DNA from: Erinaceus europaeus
Taxonomy: Eukaryota; Chordata; Mammalia; Eulipotyphla; Erinaceidae
NCBI RefSeq assembly: GCF_950295315.1
Contig: NC_080171.1
Span: forward strand, 34,820,698 to 34,884,697
Direction of reading: 5' to 3'
Length of the DNA: 64,000 nucleotides
Shown here: in pieces, positions 32,883-43,750 of the stretch
How positions within the stretch are numbered: the stretch's first letter is position 1
Layout: every line of letters starts with the position of its first letter
Translations under genes and position numbers: made by a program
Notes under the pieces: generated by a model
Database searches by the model: none
What the model was told of the DNA's origin: nothing
Seen by the model: only the letters and a program-made list of their open reading frames with translations

Positions 32883-33588
32883 GTCAACACATTTTAAACA
32901 TATTTAATAATTTTTCTTAAACTTCAAAATTATGAACTGAAATATGTTCCCTACTAGAAATAAATCCAATATAATTAAACTTTTCTATACTGTAATATAG
33001 TTCTGGCCCAGCAGGAGATCAAGAGACTTCAAAATAGCCTAGATGAGTTTGTTGATTTGCAAAATTCCTCATTCAATTCAGTACTTCATAAAAGATTTTG
33101 AAAGCTTTAAAACGTCATTGCATTTTAAACCAAATAATCCCTATATAATATTTGCCGTATTCTCAACCCCAGTTGCTTGGGAAATTTCCACAAGTCTCAT
33201 ATCTACACTTGCACATAAAAGAATAAAATTACAAACATGCTTGCATTGGAAAGCTTCATATCTCTAAGGAAATTTGTGCTCCTTTCTTAAGTTTTGAATA
33301 TCTCCATGTTAATTTTCAAAAACAAAAAGTTGAAGACTTTTCACACTAGTTATGACCTAGTTCTCTGAGTTCATGAGGGCATGTGTGAAAAAGAGAAAGA
33401 GATACAGACAGAGACAGAGTGACAAAGATAAAGAAAGGGAATCTTTTAACAAGGTTCACCAAAAAAAAAAAAAAAAAAACTGACATAGTTACTCAGAGTA
33501 ATTAATTTGGCATAGAGAGGCCAAATACTCAAAGTCTGAGCTGACCCAACTGGCTGAGTCACTGTTTATAATTACTGATTTTTAGAGT
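32883..33588. other. Single-copy-looking DNA, poly-A run
   Basis: The plus frame of 74 codons (33043-33267) has no recognisable motif. A purine-rich patch at 33375-33440 ends with a run of about 20 A at 33460-33479, possibly the tail of a lost insertion. Confidence 0.4.
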
Positions 33589-33589
33589 G

Positions 33590-33730
33590 AGTGATTACTG
33601 TCTTTCTTCTCTTGTGCTGTAAACTTCAGAAGGAAAGAAATTTATTCTATTATGCCTACCACATACCCTCAGCATCTGGAATACCTTTTGACATCGAGGA
33701 GAATTTCAGTATGAATTTAATGAATATAAT
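33590..33730 (+). mobile_element. L2 3'-end relic, sense
   Basis: CTGTAAACTTCAGAAGGAAAG, AATTTATTCTATTATGCC, CCTCAGCATCTGGAATACC and TGAATTTAATGAATAT follow the L2 3' end. Diverged. Confidence 0.55.
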
Positions 33731-33779
33731 CTGATGTATAGAATCGTATTCATAGAGAACTAGATGTAGCTAGACTATT

Positions 33780-34330
33780 AATTATAATGTCTTATTGTTT
33801 GTTTATACCCTTTACTCCTCCTTCCTGCTTACCTAACTCCACTGTGACAGCAGCTCCCCCGGTTTATGCTCTGGTCGATGGTTCATAGACACAGGTGAGC
33901 TCCTGATAAAGGACTGCCGCACATTCTGCACACTGAAATGTAAGGAGAGTATTGATGAGTGGAAATCCCAGCAGATGGAGAACACATCCTCTTTCTCTGA
34001 AACAGAGCCCCAGAAAGTCCCCAGATCAAGATATAATGCACGGCACAACTAAAAATAGAAAACTCTATAGTCCACATAGTATCCCATGTTATACATAATA
34101 CAGAAGCAAAAATGACAAATATAAAACAGCAAAACATGAAGCCTTAGTATTGAAAACTAAGACTAACTCAGTAGTTTCTTCTTTGATCACACCTGTGGAC
34201 CAAAGAGAGTCATCCTTTCAGGAAAGGCCAACAAAGTGGGACAATAAACTAGGAGCCCCTTGAATCATACCTAGCCAAGATATATAATAATTGTACCTGC
34301 TTCCTAAAAATATGCCTTTCCTATCTATGA
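33780..34330. other. Unassigned GC-richer block with splice-like signals
   Basis: A pyrimidine-rich run (CTCCTCCTTCCTGCTTACC) then GTGACAG, a 44-nt segment, then CACAGGTGAGCTC, a good match to a splice donor (CAG/GTGAGC at 33892-33900). All frames of the 44-nt segment are short and unrecognised, and one has a stop. The two overlapping minus frames (33833-34137) match nothing known. It could be a noncoding exon, an old LTR or chance. Confidence 0.25.
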
Positions 34331-34444
34331 AAAAAGGCATCTGCTATTTCTTTCTCCCTCTCTCACTCCATTCCTTTTTTTCCAAATCATTTTATTTGGG
34401 TGATAGTTGTTTATAGATATTTGTTGTTGCCACATGGGTACAAT

Positions 34445-35395
34445 ATCTTTTTTTTCTTTTCCTTTTTTAAATTGATTGAATAATGATTGATTAACCCGTT
34501 GGATAAGAGAGGTACAATTCCACACAATTCCCACCACCAGAGTTACACATTCCAACTTTCTTTCTTTTCTTAATGTTTATTTATTTATTTTCCCTTTTGT
34601 TGCCCTTGTTTTTTATTGTTGTTATTGATGTTGTCGTTGTTAGATAGGACAGAGAAAAATGGAGAGAGGAGGGGAAGACAGAGATGGGGAGAGAAAGACA
34701 CCTGCAGACCTGCTTTACCACCTGTGAAGTGACTCCCCTGCATGTGGGGAGCTGGGGGCTCGAACCAGGATCCTTATGCTGGTCCTTAACCCGCTGTGCT
34801 ACTGCCCGACTCCCACATTCCAACTTTCTTAGCCACTCATCTGTCATTGGATGTCTGGGTTAATTCCAAGACTGTACTATTACAAATTGTGATTTTTATA
34901 TATATTCAAATAGATGTCTTTACATTCTTTGGGTAAATCCCCAGAGTAGAAATTGCTGGTGACAGGGTACATTTATCTTTAGTGCTCTGAGAAATCTCCA
35001 AACTGTTTTCTTCAGGGGTTGAATGAATTTCTGTTCACACCAGCAGTGTAATATGTGCCCTTTTCTCTGCATTCTTACCAGTGCTTGCTGTTTCTGTACT
35101 TTATAATCTTTGACAGTGGAAGTAGTATCTTATTATTGTCTTTATATACATTTTTCTGATAATCAGTGACAAACATTTTTCATATGTTTTTTGACCCTCT
35201 GGGCTTCTTCTTTGATGAAGATTCTTTCTGTCCATGTCCTCTCCTTGAGTTTTAATTGGGACCTTTTTTTTTTTTTTATTTTTGAGCTTGTGAGATTTTT
35301 ATATAGTTTGCTTATTAGCATTTGACTCATACATGAAAGATCTTCCACTTAGTATGGTGTCTTTCCATTTTTGTGATGGTTATTTATATTGTTCA
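34445..35395 (-). mobile_element. Old L1, antisense 3' part of a 5'-inverted copy
   Basis: The 3' end (34455-34562) has AGAGAGGTACAATTCCACAC and CAATTCCCACCACCAGAG. Then comes the ORF2 C-terminus in antisense (CTTAGCCACTCATCTGTCAT to TTATATAGTTTGCTTATTAG), ending near 35395. It is split by an A-type SINE. Confidence 0.82.
34563..34813 (-). mobile_element. A-type SINE, antisense, with 17-bp TSD
   Basis: GCTCGAACCAGGATCC B box and CTGTGCTACTGCCCGACTCC head; about 20 bp of the head (the GCGCAAAGC part) is missing. TSD CACATTCCAACTTTCTT at 34546-34562 and 34814-34830. Confidence 0.95.
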
Positions 35396-35720
35396 AAATT
35401 AATAAACAAAAATCTATGAGGTTCCTCTATTCAAACACTGTTAGCAAAGAAAGATCCAGAAAGCAAGTCCATTTATTACAGCAAAGAAAAAAATAAATTA
35501 TATAGGAACAAATTTAATAAAGAAGGCAAAATATTTGCATACTAAAAGTTAAGTAAATAATTACAGATAAAGAAAAAGACAAAGAAATAGAAAGACATAG
35601 TGTGCTTATGGATGGAAAGAAATAACATTGTCAAAAATGGTCATCCTACCGAGAATTATATATAGACTCAATACCATCCCTATCAAAAATCCACCAAATA
35701 TACTGCATCATTGGAGACAT
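35396..35720 (+). mobile_element. Inverted 5' segment of the same L1 (sense ORF2)
   Basis: The orientation flips: AATCTATGAGGTTCCTCTAT, AGCAAGTCCATTTATTACAG, ATAGGAACAAATTTAATAAAG, GTGCTTATGGATGGAAAGAA and CAATACCATCCCTATCAAAA follow L1 ORF2 in sense, from a region upstream of the antisense part. This is the layout expected from twin priming during L1 insertion. Confidence 0.8.
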
Positions 35721-35859
35721 TTAAAATATTGAGTCCTTTAAACACTTTATTAATGTACAAAGATTATCCATTATCTTTATCCATTCTAGGTGTCAAAGTA
35801 TGAAACCCAGGCTATTTGTGACGTTTTATCTGTTTTTATATAATTTGTGAACTAAGGCT

Positions 35860-36082
35860 TTTTTTTGAATAATTTTATTTCTATTTTATTTATTATTGGA
35901 TAGAGACAGAGAAATTGGGAAGGAAGAGAGGGATATAGGGAGAGAGAGACAGAGAGACACATGCAGCCCTGCTTCACCACTCATGAAGCTTTCCCCTCTG
36001 CAGGTGGGGACCAGGGGCTTGAACCTGGGTCCTTGCTCATTGTAATGTGAGCGCTAAACCAGGTGCGCCACCACCTGGCCCC
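35860..36082 (-). mobile_element. B-type SINE, antisense, with TSD
   Basis: GGATAGAGACAGAGAAATTGG, GGGGCTTGAACCTGGGTCC and CAGGTGCGCCACCACCTGGC head. TSD TGAACTAAGGCT at 35848-35859 and 36083-36094. Confidence 0.96.
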
Positions 36083-36129
36083 TGAACTAAGGCTCTTTTA
36101 TATATCTTTAAATTGTCCTGGAAATTTTA

Positions 36130-36285
36130 AAAAAGAGCAGGGGAGGTAACAGTGATTTTGAAAATGCTTCATTTCCCAGAATCATCATAAGCCAGAGCTG
36201 AGTGGTATTTGCTTGCTTGTGCGTGCGTGCTCTCTCTCTCTCTCCCCCTCATTAAAATAAAATAAATGAAAAATTCAAAAAGGGG
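36130..36285 (+). mobile_element. D-type old SINE, sense
   Basis: GGGGAGGTAACAGTGATTTTG head, CATCATAAGCCAGAGCTGAG, a TGCGTGCGTGCTCTCTCTCTC tract and an A-rich end. The B box is degraded. Confidence 0.75.
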
Positions 36286-36409
36286 GAAAAGGCTAGTATT
36301 TTGGTAACCATAAGGACATTTTGTGAAATTCAACTTTTAGTGACAGAAACAGTTTTATTGAAACATAACTCTGCCCATTTATTTATCAATGTCTAAAGCT
36401 ACTTTTATA

Positions 36410-36597
36410 TGTTTTTTATTTTTATTTATAAAAAGGAAACACTGACAAAACCATAGAATAAGAGGGTACAACTCCACACAATTCTCACCACCAGAACTCT
36501 ATATCCCATCCTCTCCCTTGATGGCTTTCCTATTCTTTAACCCTCTGGGAGTATGGACCCAAGGTCACTGTGGGATACAGAAGGTGGAAGGTCTTTC
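36410..36597 (-). mobile_element. L1 3'UTR end, antisense fragment
   Basis: ACAAAACCATAGAATAAGAG, GGTACAACTCCACACAATTC, ATATCCCATCCTCTCCC and CCCTCTGGGAGTATGGACCC match the L1 3' terminus at 19034. Only about 190 bp, so strongly 5'-truncated. Confidence 0.88.
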
Positions 36598-36644
36598 AGG
36601 AATTTTATAATTATATTAATATTGTTCTTATCCATGAATGGTGG

Positions 36645-36848
36645 TGATTCAAGAGAGTACAGTAACTATATCAAAGGGCTTTCATGCTTGAGACTCCCTA
36701 GTCCCAGGTTCAATCCATGACACCACTGTAAAACAGAGCTGAGTAATACTCTGATCTGTCTGTATGGCTGGTGCACTCTCTCTCTTGCTCTAATTTAAAA
36801 AAATAATATATATATATTATATATATATTATTATATATATATATATGA
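36645..36848 (+). mobile_element. D-type old SINE, sense, with TA microsatellite tail
   Basis: GAGAGTACAGTAACTATATC, TTTCATGCTTGAGACTCCC, CCCAGGTTCAATCCATGACACC and GAGCTGAGTAATACTCTGAT. The tail has become an ATATATATTATATATATATT microsatellite at about 36805-36846. Confidence 0.85.
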
Positions 36849-36927
36849 AAACTTAGACCTCTGTATAATCTAATTAGACTTTACTGATTGTATCCTGTCT
36901 GGTCATTGTCAAGACTATTATCATAGA

Positions 36928-36962
36928 GTCCAGGCATTGGCATACCTGGTTGAGCCAATATT
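36928..36962 (+). mobile_element. Possible 35-nt head-only SINE insertion
   Basis: GTCCAGGCATTGGCATACCT then GGTTGAGC matches only the first part of a B-type head. TCATAGA occurs directly before (36921-36927) and after (36963-36969). There is no body and no A-tail. A 7-bp direct repeat can arise by chance, so this is less sure than the copy at 3824. Confidence 0.45.
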
Positions 36963-36977
36963 TCATAGACCCCCATT

Positions 36978-37311
36978 GTGAGAGTTCGCCAGACTTCTTC
37001 CAGCAAAGAACTGATAAGAGAGCATGATGATCCAGGTAATTTTAAATTTTATTGAGCACAAAAAACATGTTAACAAAGAGAGAGAGAGAAAAGGGGGAGA
37101 GAGACAGAGAGACAGAGAGAGAGAAAGAAAGACTTACATGATGCTGTCTGGGCCAAAGAGAGAGCTAAGCACTCTGGGTTAGAAACTCAAAACCCCGCCT
37201 ACATCTCCCAAGCCACACCTGTAATCACTCCCATCTCTGGGTGATCTGCTGTAACTTCTTCCTGAACAGCATTCTGTGCTACTTCCCCAGTCCTGCTTTA
37301 ATTTCAGACAT
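36978..37311 (-). mobile_element. Probable retroviral-type solo LTR, antisense
   Basis: On the minus strand: U3-like sequence, a TC-rich run, then a GTGCTCAATAAAATTT polyadenylation signal (about 37045), about 65 bp of R/U5-like sequence and an end at CTCTCACA, so the terminal CA is at 36978-36979. No internal retroviral genes are visible and no TSD was found, so the outer (U3) limit near 37311 is uncertain. Confidence 0.4.
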
Positions 37312-37424
37312 CAGACGTGAGTGTTCCAAGCCACATTAAACTGGAGTTTTCCAAGCCAACCTCACTTTTGATATACTTATAATCTGGTGTTTCCACTACC
37401 AACTTTCTCAGATTTAATATACAA

Positions 37425-38290
37425 TCATTTATCTGGAACCAGAAAATGCCTAGAATCGCCAAAACAATCTTGAGGAAGTGGAAAAGAAACAGAAATAGAG
37501 GCATCACACTCCCAGATCTCAAATTATATCATAAGGACATCATCATCAAAACAGTCTGGTATGGAACAAAAATAGGCACACAGACCAAGGGAACAGAATT
37601 GAGAGCACAGAACTAAACTCCCACACCTATGTGCATCTATCTTTGATAATGGGGCCCAAAATATTAAATGGAAGAAGGAGACTCTCTTCAATAAATAGTG
37701 CTGGGAAAACTGGGTTGAAACATGCAAAAGAATGAATAGAGATCCAAAAGGCTAACAAACACATGAAAAATTGCTCCAGGTCACTGATTATCAGAGAAAT
37801 GCAAATAAAGACAACATTGAGATACCACCTCACTCCTGTGAGAATGGCATACATCAAAAAGGACAGCAGAAACAAATGCTGGAGAGGCTTCTGCACTGCT
37901 GATGGGAATGTAATTTGGTCCAATATCTGTGGAGAGCAATCTGGAGAACTTTCACAAAGCTAGACATGGACCTTCCTTGTGACCTAGTAATTCCTCTCCT
38001 AGGGTTATACTCCAAGGACTCCATAACACCCAACCAAAAAGATATGTGCATGCTCATAGCAGCATAATTCATATTAGCTAAAACCTGAAGCAACCCAGGT
38101 GCCCAACAAGAGATGAGTGGCTGAGAAAGCTGTGGTATATATACACAATGGAATACTATGCAGCTATTAAGAACAATGAACCCGCCTTCTCTGACCCATC
38201 TTGGACAGAGCTAGAAGGAATTAGGTGAAAAGTGAGCTAAGTCAGAAATACAAAGACAAGTATAGGATGATCCCACTCATAAACAGAAGT
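37425..38290 (+). pseudogene. L1 ORF2 C-terminal fragment, deleted and stop-interrupted
   Basis: Sense translation gives pieces of the ORF2p C-terminal half, for example around [20 protein letters not shown], then [20 protein letters not shown], then WKQPRCP-like and [20 protein letters not shown] sequence near 38150. It is interrupted by stops and by the deletion near 37735. No RT catalytic core is present. Confidence 0.82.
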
Positions 38291-40257
38291 TGAGAAAGAA
38301 GAACAGAGAGGGAAACTCAAAGCAGAATTGGACTAAATTTGGAATAGGGAAACCAAAGTAAAAACCCTGGGTTGAGGGTGAGGGTGGGTGTTTGGCTAAA
38401 TGTGCCAGGAGAGCCTGAGGGTGTTTCTTCCCGAGCAAGTGTTCTCTGGGTTGGAGAGAACTGAACTGGAGCCAACCTAGGCTGCTGCATGGGAGAGGGA
38501 TCAGGAACTTGTGCTGAGCTAGCATCGCAGGAGATAAGACTCTGGAACTCTCAGAACCGGAAGGCAATCCTAAGTGTGTTAAAACAGAAGAGCAGCTGTA
38601 TATATACCTGCCAAGTATAGTGGAAATAGGATGTGAGGTAGAGAGGGTGGAGCAAAAAGAGACTGGTGGAAATCAGGGTGACTACGAGAGGGGGTGGAGC
38701 AAAAAGATATTGTGAACCAGTGGGACTAAACCAGTGCCCTGCAGGCAGGGCAGTTCCTAGGTAACTGGTAAATAGACCGCAGGGATAAGCAGGGGGAAGC
38801 TGGCGTACTGCCCAACATTCATGGGATGGAGGGAGGTGTTGTGGTGGGATGGGATACAGTCTTTTGGTGGTGAGAATGGTGTTTATGTACACTCCTATTA
38901 ATGTGTAGTCATATAAATTACTATTAAATTAATATCAGAGGGGAAAAATTGATTGAGTGTCTCAAACTTTTTAATGAACAGACCATAGGCTGATTCTTTG
39001 ATATATTGAGTCTCTTAAAAGCTTAGACCAGGCAGAACAGAAGCAACAGGTAGCACAGCTATATACAAATAATGTCAAAGTATATGAATTATGGTGATGT
39101 TGTGTATGATACAGCAAATACTAAGAAAAGGATATTTCAAAGTTAACCCAATTGCCAAATAATGTGATTATAGCAATAACTATCTATTGCCTTCTTTAAC
39201 CTTAAGACAGCAGGAACCTCCCACTTTCACTATAGAGCCTATATTTCCTCCAGTCCTGAAAACTCTAGGGTGGGGCTCACTTTCCTGAATGCTTCTCTCA
39301 GGTCAAACCAAATGATATTGCATCCACAAATCCCAACCTGATCAACACAATGAGTACCACCTCCGCATTCTTCACTTCATACTGTGTCCCGAGACGTCAA
39401 GCATGGAATGTCAACCCTTCAGCCTCATTACTCAGGTGAGACTTTCCTTTCATAGGATTATCTAATGCCATTCCAGGTGGTTCACTTCCTAATAAAGTCC
39501 CAAATCCTAGATGAGATAGAGCATATGTTCACATGCATCCATAAATTAGGGCAAAATATATACCTGAAATAAAAGTACACAATAGTCTTCAGTAAGTCAG
39601 TATAAAGTTCATAATGAAATAATGTCTACTTAGACTCAGATACCCTTCTCACCTGCTTCCTATTACACTTCACTCACTCACTCCCAAGCTATCCTTATCA
39701 AAGCAAGGACTGCCAAAGCTGAATAAGGGCAAGAGACTGGCATACTTTAACGATGACTCTTTAGTCACTGTCAGGCCACCCCATCAGCTGGGGCCCTATT
39801 CAGGGAGTCCTGAGATTTCCAAACAGACATGATGGGCCTAGACCTTGAATAAATCCCTCTCTCTATTGTTACCGGTCATCTCTATCAGGAACAAAACAAT
39901 AGATCCCTTAGTGGGCCCCCATAGAACCTTGCCTTCAACTTGCAACAACAATGGTAGAGAATTTTCCATTCTCTGAAGGGAAAATGGACAGCATACTCTA
40001 TGCTACACCTGAAGAAGATGGGTCCTGATATTGGGGCAGCTTGGAATGTTCCTACTCATGACCACAGAATGTGGTCTACAGATATGTACAGGGATGCAGA
40101 GGTCACAAAGGCTCCTAAACTGAATATGTACCCCAGATCACATCAAATCTCTGGGGTTTACAGTTAACAATATTTAGACACCTTTCCCATGTTTGGGAGC
40201 TAATCTCTTCCCTGATCCAGCTTTCTGTTCCTACAGCTACTTTTAAACTAGTGACAG
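37425..40257 (+). mobile_element. L1 copy, sense, older long-3'UTR subfamily
   Basis: ORF2 from about 37430 to 38290, then about 1.97 kb of 3'UTR that stops near 40257 without the terminal segment (GGAGTTGTACCCCTCC) seen in other copies. An internal ORF2 deletion is at about 37735, where the sequence jumps from the CWENW block to the [10 protein letters not shown] block. The 3'UTR here contains about 600 bp (about 39600-40200) absent from the 19034 and 26678 copies but matched in part by the 23215 copy. Confidence 0.87.
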
Positions 40258-40264
40258 AGATGAG

Positions 40265-40540
40265 TAGTTGAGATGAAAAGTATGTACTTGAGAGGACTGA
40301 TAAATAACTTACCTAGTAGAGGATACACTTTGCTATGTATGAGATCCTGGGTTCATGTCCCCACTTACCACAAAAGAACATCATATGAGGAGAAGCTTCA
40401 GTGCTGTGATGCCACTTCTCTCTGTCTTTCATGTTCTATGGGGGAGGGGGAAAATAAACTTCAGGGAACAGTAGAATTGTGCAGGATCAAAGTCCCTGTT
40501 AGGTCCTCCTGAATGTCACCCCCACCCCCAACAAAAAATA
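40265..40540 (+). mobile_element. D-type old SINE, sense
   Basis: GAGAGGACTGATAAATAACT head, TGAGATCCTGGGTTCATGTCC, GAGGAGAAGCTTCAGTGCTG, then a C-rich stretch (CACCCCCACCCCCAAC) and A-rich end. It lies where the L1 3'UTR stops. Confidence 0.7.
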
Positions 40541-41879
40541 AAAAGGCCAATTGCATATAGTCTAAAATGTTATTTCTTGATCATTACAGAAGGGGCTTGC
40601 TATCCTTTGATATAACCTAAAACAACTTAGTAATTGGTATGGTTTTCATAAATCCCTTTCCTTGATAATATCTGTTGTAGTGTATACTAGGATTCATTTC
40701 AGGTTTTGTGTGCCAGACTTTAAAACATGGAGATGAGATTGGGCTGGAGACATTTTATACTTGATAATTTGTACGTAATTTTAATGAAATACTCTTACGT
40801 TCTTGGTTGGGAAAATACACCTCCAAATCTTGAACTCAAAATCTCAGTTTAAGATTAAAGATAATGAAAGATAAGGAGGAATCACAAGTAACCTAACTGA
40901 CCTGTCTACTTACACAGAAGAAATTGGTGAGACTCAGAATGCTGTGAGGCACAATAGGGAGCAACTTATAATACATCACCATCAAAATGTAGACTCAAAG
41001 CTTTGACTTCATGTCGTATTTTTTAAATCCAGTGCAATGATCTTGAATCCCATGGTGAGTTGTCTTCCATGCATGCTTGGTGCTCTTAAAATGCATTTTC
41101 GGTCTTTTCAAAAACACATAAAGTGCATGTAACTTTATTAGTTCATCCCAACCTTTCCATCCTTCAAATAAGAAAGAACAATGTACTTTGAGTTAGGCGA
41201 CTTTATTATTAACAGTCTGGTGGGATTTGTCACTTCAGAAATAATTTTTAGTTCCCCTGCCTATGAGAAAATACAGAATAATTATGTGTGCTAGAAAAGG
41301 AAAACATTTGTTACTACTCATTAGATTCTTAATGTTTTGGGAAGACTTTCATTTCTTAATATCCAAGTTCATGATCTCTTTAAAAAAAGTCATCTTTGGA
41401 GATCATATGTGCTGTTTCATGAGTAATTTAATAATCTTACATATATACATTAAGGCATACCAATAAATTAATTCAGATTTTTAAATTTGTATTTATTTAT
41501 TTTTACTTTCTTAGATAATAAAGTTTTTAAAAGTATCACTAATATTGGTCAACAGTTTTTCTTTTGACTAATCCACTATTGAAGAATAAATGTCAGATTG
41601 ATTTTTTTTGCAATGCAATAGTCTGTACTATTAAATTTTCTTAAAAGTTTGCATTTATTGTTTACAGTAGATTCTACTTAGCCTTCAAATTACTGTTCAA
41701 GATTCCTCTTGAATGCAGTAGCTCATTCAGGTAGCTTCAGACTTTCTTTTTATTTTCTTTCTTTTTTTTTTTTCATAGAAACTCACCTCAGTCTCTATTT
41801 TAGTATATTTTCTTCTTTTTTTTGATGGAACATTGGCCTTGCACATCACATGTATGATTTCACTATTCTGGGCCATATT
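40541..41879. other. Single-copy-looking AT-rich DNA, no gene seen
   Basis: About 1.3 kb. The 67-codon plus frame at 41263 has no recognisable domain. Confidence 0.5.
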
Positions 41880-42120
41880 TTTCAGTAAGAAAGAGGGAGG
41901 GAGGGGGAAAGAAGGAAGGAGAGAGTATGGGGAGGGGAGGAAAGAGTAAGAAAAGGAAGGGAGGGAGGGAGAGAGAGAGTGAAAGGGAGAGAAGGAAGAG
42001 GAGACATTATAGCAGTGGCATTTCCTCCTTGTTGCAACACTTAGCATGTGATGATAGAGCTTGAACCTGGGTTGTATACATTGGCAATGCAGACACCCTA
42101 CCTGGTGAACTACATCTTCA
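41880..42120 (-). mobile_element. D-type old SINE, antisense, expanded purine tract
   Basis: A 115-bp GA-rich tract (41886-42003), then CATTATAGCAGTGGCATTTC, GAGCTTGAACCTGGGTTG (B box) and CACCCTACCTGGTGAACTAC head in antisense. Confidence 0.75.
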
Positions 42121-43025
42121 GTATTTCATATAATATGTTTTAATTGATTTATCAGTGCCACTCTTTCACAGGACTTTGATACTTTGAGGCTTAAGACTGT
42201 GTCTTGTTCAAAGTACTCTCCAGCTAAACACAGTACCTCAGGAATGAGCTATTCCTAAGTATGACTACTGACTGAAAGAGGATGTGATATATTTGACATT
42301 CTACTGTGTTTTTCCAAAATTAATCCTTCCTCTGAGAATCTTATATCAAGTCTCAAATAGCTGGCTGTATACTGCATCTGTGCATCAGCTGTTTAGATTT
42401 TGTGAGCTTTACATGCAAATTCCAAAGTCTTCATGATTAATTGAGAAAGTTTTTAATAGGATAGCAGAGACATGCCCAGCCAATTGCTGGAGATACAGTA
42501 AAAGTTACATACTGCCCTAAAATCAAATAGTGAGACACCGTGTGCCACAGAACTGCATAAACATTTTCTTTATCCTCTATCTCTAGTTTGTTAGAAGTTT
42601 TAGCAAGAAGGAAGGCCAAATTTGATCATATGTTTCTTGCACATCTTTGTAGTCATTAATATGATAATTTACACTAATTGATTTCCTAGCATCAAACAAA
42701 TCTTTCATTATTGGGATGAATTCAAATTGGTCATGATAGATTTATATATTTATATAGCACTATATTCAATGTGTTACTATTATGTTTATAATTTGTAGAA
42801 TATGCAGTTAGCTTGAGAAATAGTCTTTTACCTCTCTCTCACTTTCAGGTTATGGTACCAATGTTATATGATAGCTTGTCAGTGGAATTGCAGATTGCTT
42901 CACTTTTTCTTTTTAATACTCCAAAACATCATTTAAGAACATAATTTAATAACTTTAAATATTTGGTCTGTAAATATATGGATCTGGAGTTTTCAGTAAG
43001 AAAGTTAGGAATATTGGAATTTTAT
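42121..43025. other. Single-copy-looking DNA; possible decayed L2/MIR near 42180-42260
   Basis: The piece ACTGTGTCTTGTTCAAAGT to CCTCAGGAATGAGCTATTCC weakly recalls an L2 3' end. The rest shows nothing I recognise. Confidence 0.35.
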
Positions 43026-43027
43026 TA

Positions 43028-43486
43028 TTAATCCCATCAATCTGATCTGGGGCCCATATTCAGCACAGGAACCTGTGTAACCTCAGGCCCATAGAAGCCC
43101 ACAGGAGGGTCTACAATGTGGATGGAGATGATCAGCTATGGTAGAGAGTAATCTGTTAGAGGTCTAGTCCCATCATGTCTATGTTAGTTGATATCTTATT
43201 GTGACTTTGGTTTACATTTCCCTAGTAAATATAAACATTTGTGTGTATGTGTTTGTGTGATCACATGCACCATCTATATGTCTTCTTTGAAGAAATATAT
43301 ATATTTATATTTTGATATTATTTCTACTTTATTAAGTTGCTTGTATTTTGTTGTTAAGTTGTATCTTTTGGATATCAACCAATAATCAGATATATGTTAT
43401 GCAGATGTCTTCTCTCAATTGATGGCTGGCTTTTTATTCTTGTCAAATTATTATTTAATACAATGTGTGTAAATAGTTTGATATAG
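43028..43486 (-). mobile_element. L1, antisense, 3'UTR fragment plus ORF2 fragment
   Basis: 43028-43178 (CCCATCAATCTGATCTGGGG to TTAGAGGTCTAGTCCCATCA) matches the 3'UTR at about 23877-24175. From 43180 the sequence is antisense ORF2 (GTTTACATTTCCCTAGTAAA, TATGTCTTCTTTGAAGAAAT, CAGATATATGTTATGCAGAT). Probably one copy with an internal deletion. Confidence 0.75.
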
Positions 43487-43750
43487 TCTTTTTTTAATTT
43501 TTATCTTTATTGCCACCAGGATAACCACTGGGGACTCAGTGGCTATACAATAAACTCACAAGTCCTGGCAGCCATTTCTTTTATTTATTTATTTATTTGG
43601 ATAGAGACAGAGAAATTGAGAGTGAAGGGTGCGAGAGAAAAAGAGAGACCTGAAGCACTGCTTTATAGGGGTCAAGGGCTTGAACCTAGATCCTTGTGCT
43701 TTTAAAGCAATGTGTGTGCTCTACTGGGTGTGCTATTGTTAGTCTCCTGA
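43487..43750 (-). mobile_element. C-type SINE, antisense
   Basis: TTGCCACCAGGATAACCACTGG, CAGTGGCTATACAATAAACTC, GGATAGAGACAGAGAAATTG, GGGCTTGAACCTAGATCC and a short head. TTGATATAGTC / CTGATGTAGAC may be the TSD. Confidence 0.78.

Noticed and set aside
37627..38093. Overlapping minus frames (79-98 codons) with hydrophobic translation
   Set aside because: Antisense of the sense-oriented L1 ORF2; the same shadow as at 20516.
41727..42047. 106-codon minus frame rich in S, P and F
   Set aside because: Comes from a 115-bp purine tract in a D-type SINE; low complexity.
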